In this document: positions 8,225-10,399 of the stretch, in pieces
How the letters are laid out: every line of letters starts with the position of its first letter
Numbering within the stretch: position 1 is the stretch's first letter
From: Physocladia obscura
Lineage: Eukaryota > Chytridiomycota > Chytridiomycetes > Chytridiales > Chytriomycetaceae
Length of the DNA: 10,399 bases
Assembly (NCBI GenBank): GCA_027596945.1
Contig: JADGJH010001046.1
Span: forward strand, 1,894 to 12,292
Direction of reading: 5' to 3'
Program-made: the position numbers and the translations under genes
Notes under the pieces: model-generated
What the model saw: the letters and a program-made list of their open reading frames with translations, nothing else
What the model was told of the DNA's origin: nothing
Databases searched by the model: none

Positions 8225-9130
8225 ATGTCACAGCAAGTTTCGCTTCTTGTATCGACAATGATGATGGGAATGACTCTCGAGATCAACATACGAGGAATCG
8301 CAAGTGGAATTCGACGGATTTCTGGCGAAGGAAAGACTATTGGAATCGTGATTCTTGTTTGTAATTTGCTATGCCTGCTACAAGCTGTCGGTTATGTTTG
8401 GTCACAGTTCACAGTTCCGAGTACCTGCTTCCTCGTCAATCTATTTGACAATTTGATGTATCATTTATTCATGATTGGATTCGGTAAATTCTGTGTCTCA
8501 GTACTGTCCGTTTCCTTTGTTTTTCTGACTTTTCTTCTCAGATGTGTTTCTGTTGTACAAAACGTGGCTTGTATTTGGGAAACCAAATCGAATATTGGCT
8601 GTCGCAACTATTTTAACCATTAATCGAATATGTTGGGGAGCGTATGATCTTGGTGTTTCAGAGGGAATATGGGACGATATGAACGGCTGTGTATGGTATT
8701 CAAATTCAAAATCTGCTTATGGATATTACTCTGCAGACATTTCTTGCGATATTTTTGCGACATTTTCGATTCTGTACATGTGGTTCCAGCTTTTCAAATC
8801 TGATATTCAACAAATGATGTTTATTTTAGTCCTAGAAAACGGTATTTATATGAATATATTTTTCGCCTTCCATTACTTTGTATCATAATTGTTTATTTCT
8901 CCTCGAGAATAGCTATTCGATCTGCTATCAGCGTAATAGTGGTAATCATTGGATTAGTTATTGTTTCCACTGAAAACACAACTCTTGTAATGTATCTCGC
9001 GGCATTTCAGGCATATGCGTTTTCGCAGTTGCTGAACAGTGAAGATTATTGGTTTCAACGTCGAAATGCTGCCTTAGCAGAAGATAGAGACAGAGAATCA
9101 AAAAGGAACGAATATGAGATGACAATATAA
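8225..9130 (+). CDS. Gene C: seven-pass membrane protein, chytrid-type (3 exons, 258 aa)
   Basis: Exons: 8225-8483, 8542-8841, 8913-9130. Two GT-AG introns (58 and 71 nt) both fall in phase 1 and give a 259-codon frame. Hydrophobic segments at about 4-21, 38-59, 68-97, 103-122, 151-171, 189-205 and 209-227 make seven helices. The tail is short, charged and probably cytoplasmic (YWFQRRNAALAEDRDRESKR). Notable residues: FDVFLLYKTW at the end of helix 3, LTINRICWGAYD in helix 4 and ENAIRSAI before helix 6, the last created by joining exons 2 and 3. It resembles a family of seven-helix proteins that I recall from chytrid genomes with no assigned function; this is recollection, not a search. It lacks the DRY and NPxxY marks of common rhodopsin-type receptors, so G-protein coupling is unproven. 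The start is uncertain: an in-frame ATG at 8174 would add 17 residues. Reading without the second intron ends at a TAA just after 8885 and loses two helices. Confidence 0.75.
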
Positions 9131-9445
9131 TGATTCACCATGGACTAGATTAATGTTTAAATAAATAAGTTATGACCTGTTGTTGGACAATTAATTAGAA
9201 AACTTGTGAAATTTTGAACCTCAGTTGATCTCAAAGCTATTTATGTGTGAACCTCTGAAAAAGACTTATTTCCCAGCAATTTCCTCTCCTTTCAGATCAA
9301 GGACAAAAATAAAATGAACTTTCAGCTCAGCTGGCAACAAACAAACAGCATCAAAACAATCACTTTCATATTTTCATTCAAATTAACAAATATTAGAATG
9401 GTATATTTATCCAAAGTTATGAATAGATTTTCAATGATAAACTTG
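9131..9445. other. Gene C 3' flank and AT-rich spacer
   Basis: An AATAAA at 9160-9165 lies about 30 nt after the gene C stop and is a good candidate polyadenylation signal. The rest to 9445 is AT-rich; I see no coding frame, RNA gene or clear repeat on either strand. Confidence 0.45.
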
Positions 9446-9610
9446 TCATGAGGGAATATGGTTCTCAGATTTGGTTTTACAATAAATACTGCAATAGGCA
9501 CTCAGATGAAAGGCATGGCAAACTGGGCAGGTAAAAGAATTTGGGTTTGTCTCTTTGTTGTGCAAATTGATGGTGTTTTTTGAGCAGAACAAGCATTTCC
9601 TTGTCACCAT
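9446..9610 (-). pseudogene. Small cysteine-rich zinc-binding frame, probably the displaced tail of the adjacent transposase
   Basis: An ATG at 9610 opens a 54-residue frame ending in TGA (9448-9446). It has the pattern C6-x2-C9, then C28-x2-C31-x4-H36-x3-C40-x3-C44, i.e. KCLFC and FTCPVCHAFHLSAYC, a likely zinc-binding ribbon or knuckle. Its start overlaps the end of the transposase-like frame by seven bases in a different reading frame (GAATGGTGA). Some DDE transposases carry a C-terminal cysteine-rich domain, so the simplest view is that this is the end of the same ancient protein, joined either by splicing or, before decay, by a continuous frame. An independent small protein cannot be excluded. 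Confidence 0.4.
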
Positions 9611-10008
9611 TCCTCTTTCTTATTAGTTGCAGCTTCTTGTATGGTTTTTTGCTGTTCTTCTGCTTTTTGTTGCTTTTTGTGCAATTCTTAAAAGCTATAT
9701 ATGTGGTCTGTTTTAATGAACTTACCTGGCTTTACTGGTGCCTTTACAATAGCTAATCCAATGCTTGATGTGATGAAAACTTTGATTACAACATTGGGAG
9801 CAGCTTGAGCACTTTGTATTTTGGCAGATTGAAGGCCAATGACTTTTTCTTTGTTGAATGGAAAAATCCCCATTCTCTTGAAAACAGCTTGGATAATCTT
9901 TGGTGTGATGCAAGTTTTGGCTTCTATTGTGATTGAGATCAGCTCTTCACCAATTTTGCCCAAAAAATCTGTCACAAAGCTCCTGCTGGTAGTTAAGATA
10001 GATTCAAA
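9604..10008 (-). pseudogene. C-terminal fragment of a pogo/Tigger-like DDE transposase
   Basis: The minus-strand frame starting after an ACAG acceptor at 10009 encodes about 94 residues. The segment ITPKIIQAVFKRMGIFPFNKEKVI (read as ITPKIIQAVFKRMG then IFPFNKEKVI) resembles the region just after the catalytic core of pogo/Tigger (DDE_1) transposases, where a T-x-x-x-I-x-x-x-F/W-x-x-x-G-[IL]-[YFW]-P-[FL]-N pattern is typical. The first exon is 10008-9726 with a GTAAG donor at 9725. A 39-nt intron to 9687 gives a second exon (9686-9604) coding for a charged, glutamine-rich helix (ELHKKQQKAEEQQ...) and a TGA. Unspliced, the frame ends at a TAA at 9690-9688. The DDE catalytic core expected upstream, further right, was not found in the window, so this is a truncated or decayed copy. 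Homology rests on a single motif. Confidence 0.42.
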
Positions 10009-10024
10009 CTGTATTGAAGAATAA

Positions 10025-10399
10025 ATATTGAAACACTTAAATCACTCAAAAAAAGAAAAAAAAAAGAAAAAACAGTAGATTTGCCTTTCTGTTGTACCAT
10101 TTTGTTGCAGTTTAATTGCAGTCCCCCCCTCCCAAATTCTCCTGTGATATCTAGTGAGCAGGTTTAAGAATCTGAAAATTTGCCAACAGGTTTTAGAGAA
10201 ATATTGATTTGTTGTGACTATTTCAGAAAAGAAACCAATGGTTTTTATACATTTTCCAGTGTCATGGGAGCACCTTGGTTTAATTGATCATGTTAAAATT
10301 CCATGACCAGTGGCAACAGTCAGGAATAATTCACTGCCAAATAAAATAATCCATCCATTCTTTGTGTACAATAAATAAGAATTGAAATACAAAGCTTTT
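10025..10399. other. AT-rich right end, no gene recognised
   Basis: This 375-bp stretch has many stops in all frames. It holds an A-rich purine run (about 10048-10073) and a run of seven C (about 10123-10129). I looked on the minus strand for the transposase catalytic core (D-N-x-x-x-H type motif and the downstream P-x-x-S/T-H-x-x-Q-P-L-D pattern) and for terminal inverted repeats and saw none. It may be the eroded body of the transposon. Confidence 0.4.

Noticed and set aside
8053..8364. 103-aa ORF overlapping the 5' end of gene C
   Set aside because: Different frame from the membrane protein, no recognisable domain, and no convincing splice into gene C; most likely leader sequence.
9839..10024. 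61-aa plus-strand ORF in the tail
   Set aside because: It is the antisense shadow of the transposase-like minus-strand frame.

Overview
This looks like nuclear DNA from an early-diverging fungus, most likely a chytrid. Genes are broken by many short GT-AG introns (mostly 43-84 nt). One gene has a Zn(II)2Cys6 cluster plus a fungal-type middle homology region. Two encode single-pass membrane proteins with cytoplasmic SH3 domains of a kind common in early fungi. One encodes a seven-pass membrane protein that resembles, from memory only, a family seen mostly in chytrids. None of the real genes is a single open reading frame; each model below was assembled from splice signals, codon phase and paralogue comparison.

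Layout. (1) 1-839, minus strand: 5' half of a Zn2Cys6 transcription factor running off the left edge. (2) 840-1146: about 300 bp shared upstream region between divergent genes. (3) 1147-3261, plus strand: gene A, seven exons, 576 aa, with a 12-cysteine ectodomain, one membrane helix and two SH3 domains. (4) 3262-3511: short T-rich spacer. (5) 3512-7623, plus strand: gene B, a tandem paralogue of A, seven exons, 1231 aa, with the same ectodomain and helix but nine SH3 domains, six of them a near-identical array inside one exon. (6) 7624-8224: pyrimidine-rich 3' flank, then a small palindrome and TATA-like box. (7) 8225-9130, plus strand: gene C, three exons, 258 aa, seven predicted membrane helices. 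(8) 9131-10399: AT-rich tail with, on the minus strand, what looks like the decayed C-terminus of a pogo/Tigger-like DDE transposase followed by a short cysteine-rich zinc-binding frame.

How they may work together (inference): A and B look like receptor or scaffold proteins with a disulphide-rich outer domain and an inner SH3 tail. The most striking feature is a composite module shared by both: each SH3 domain is followed, after a short linker, by a conserved R-x-S-S-[ILM]-Y motif. In B this module has expanded from two copies to nine, and its six core copies have altered ligand-groove residues. Gene C is another candidate surface protein beside them, so the window may be a small surface-signalling cluster; common function is not shown by the sequence.
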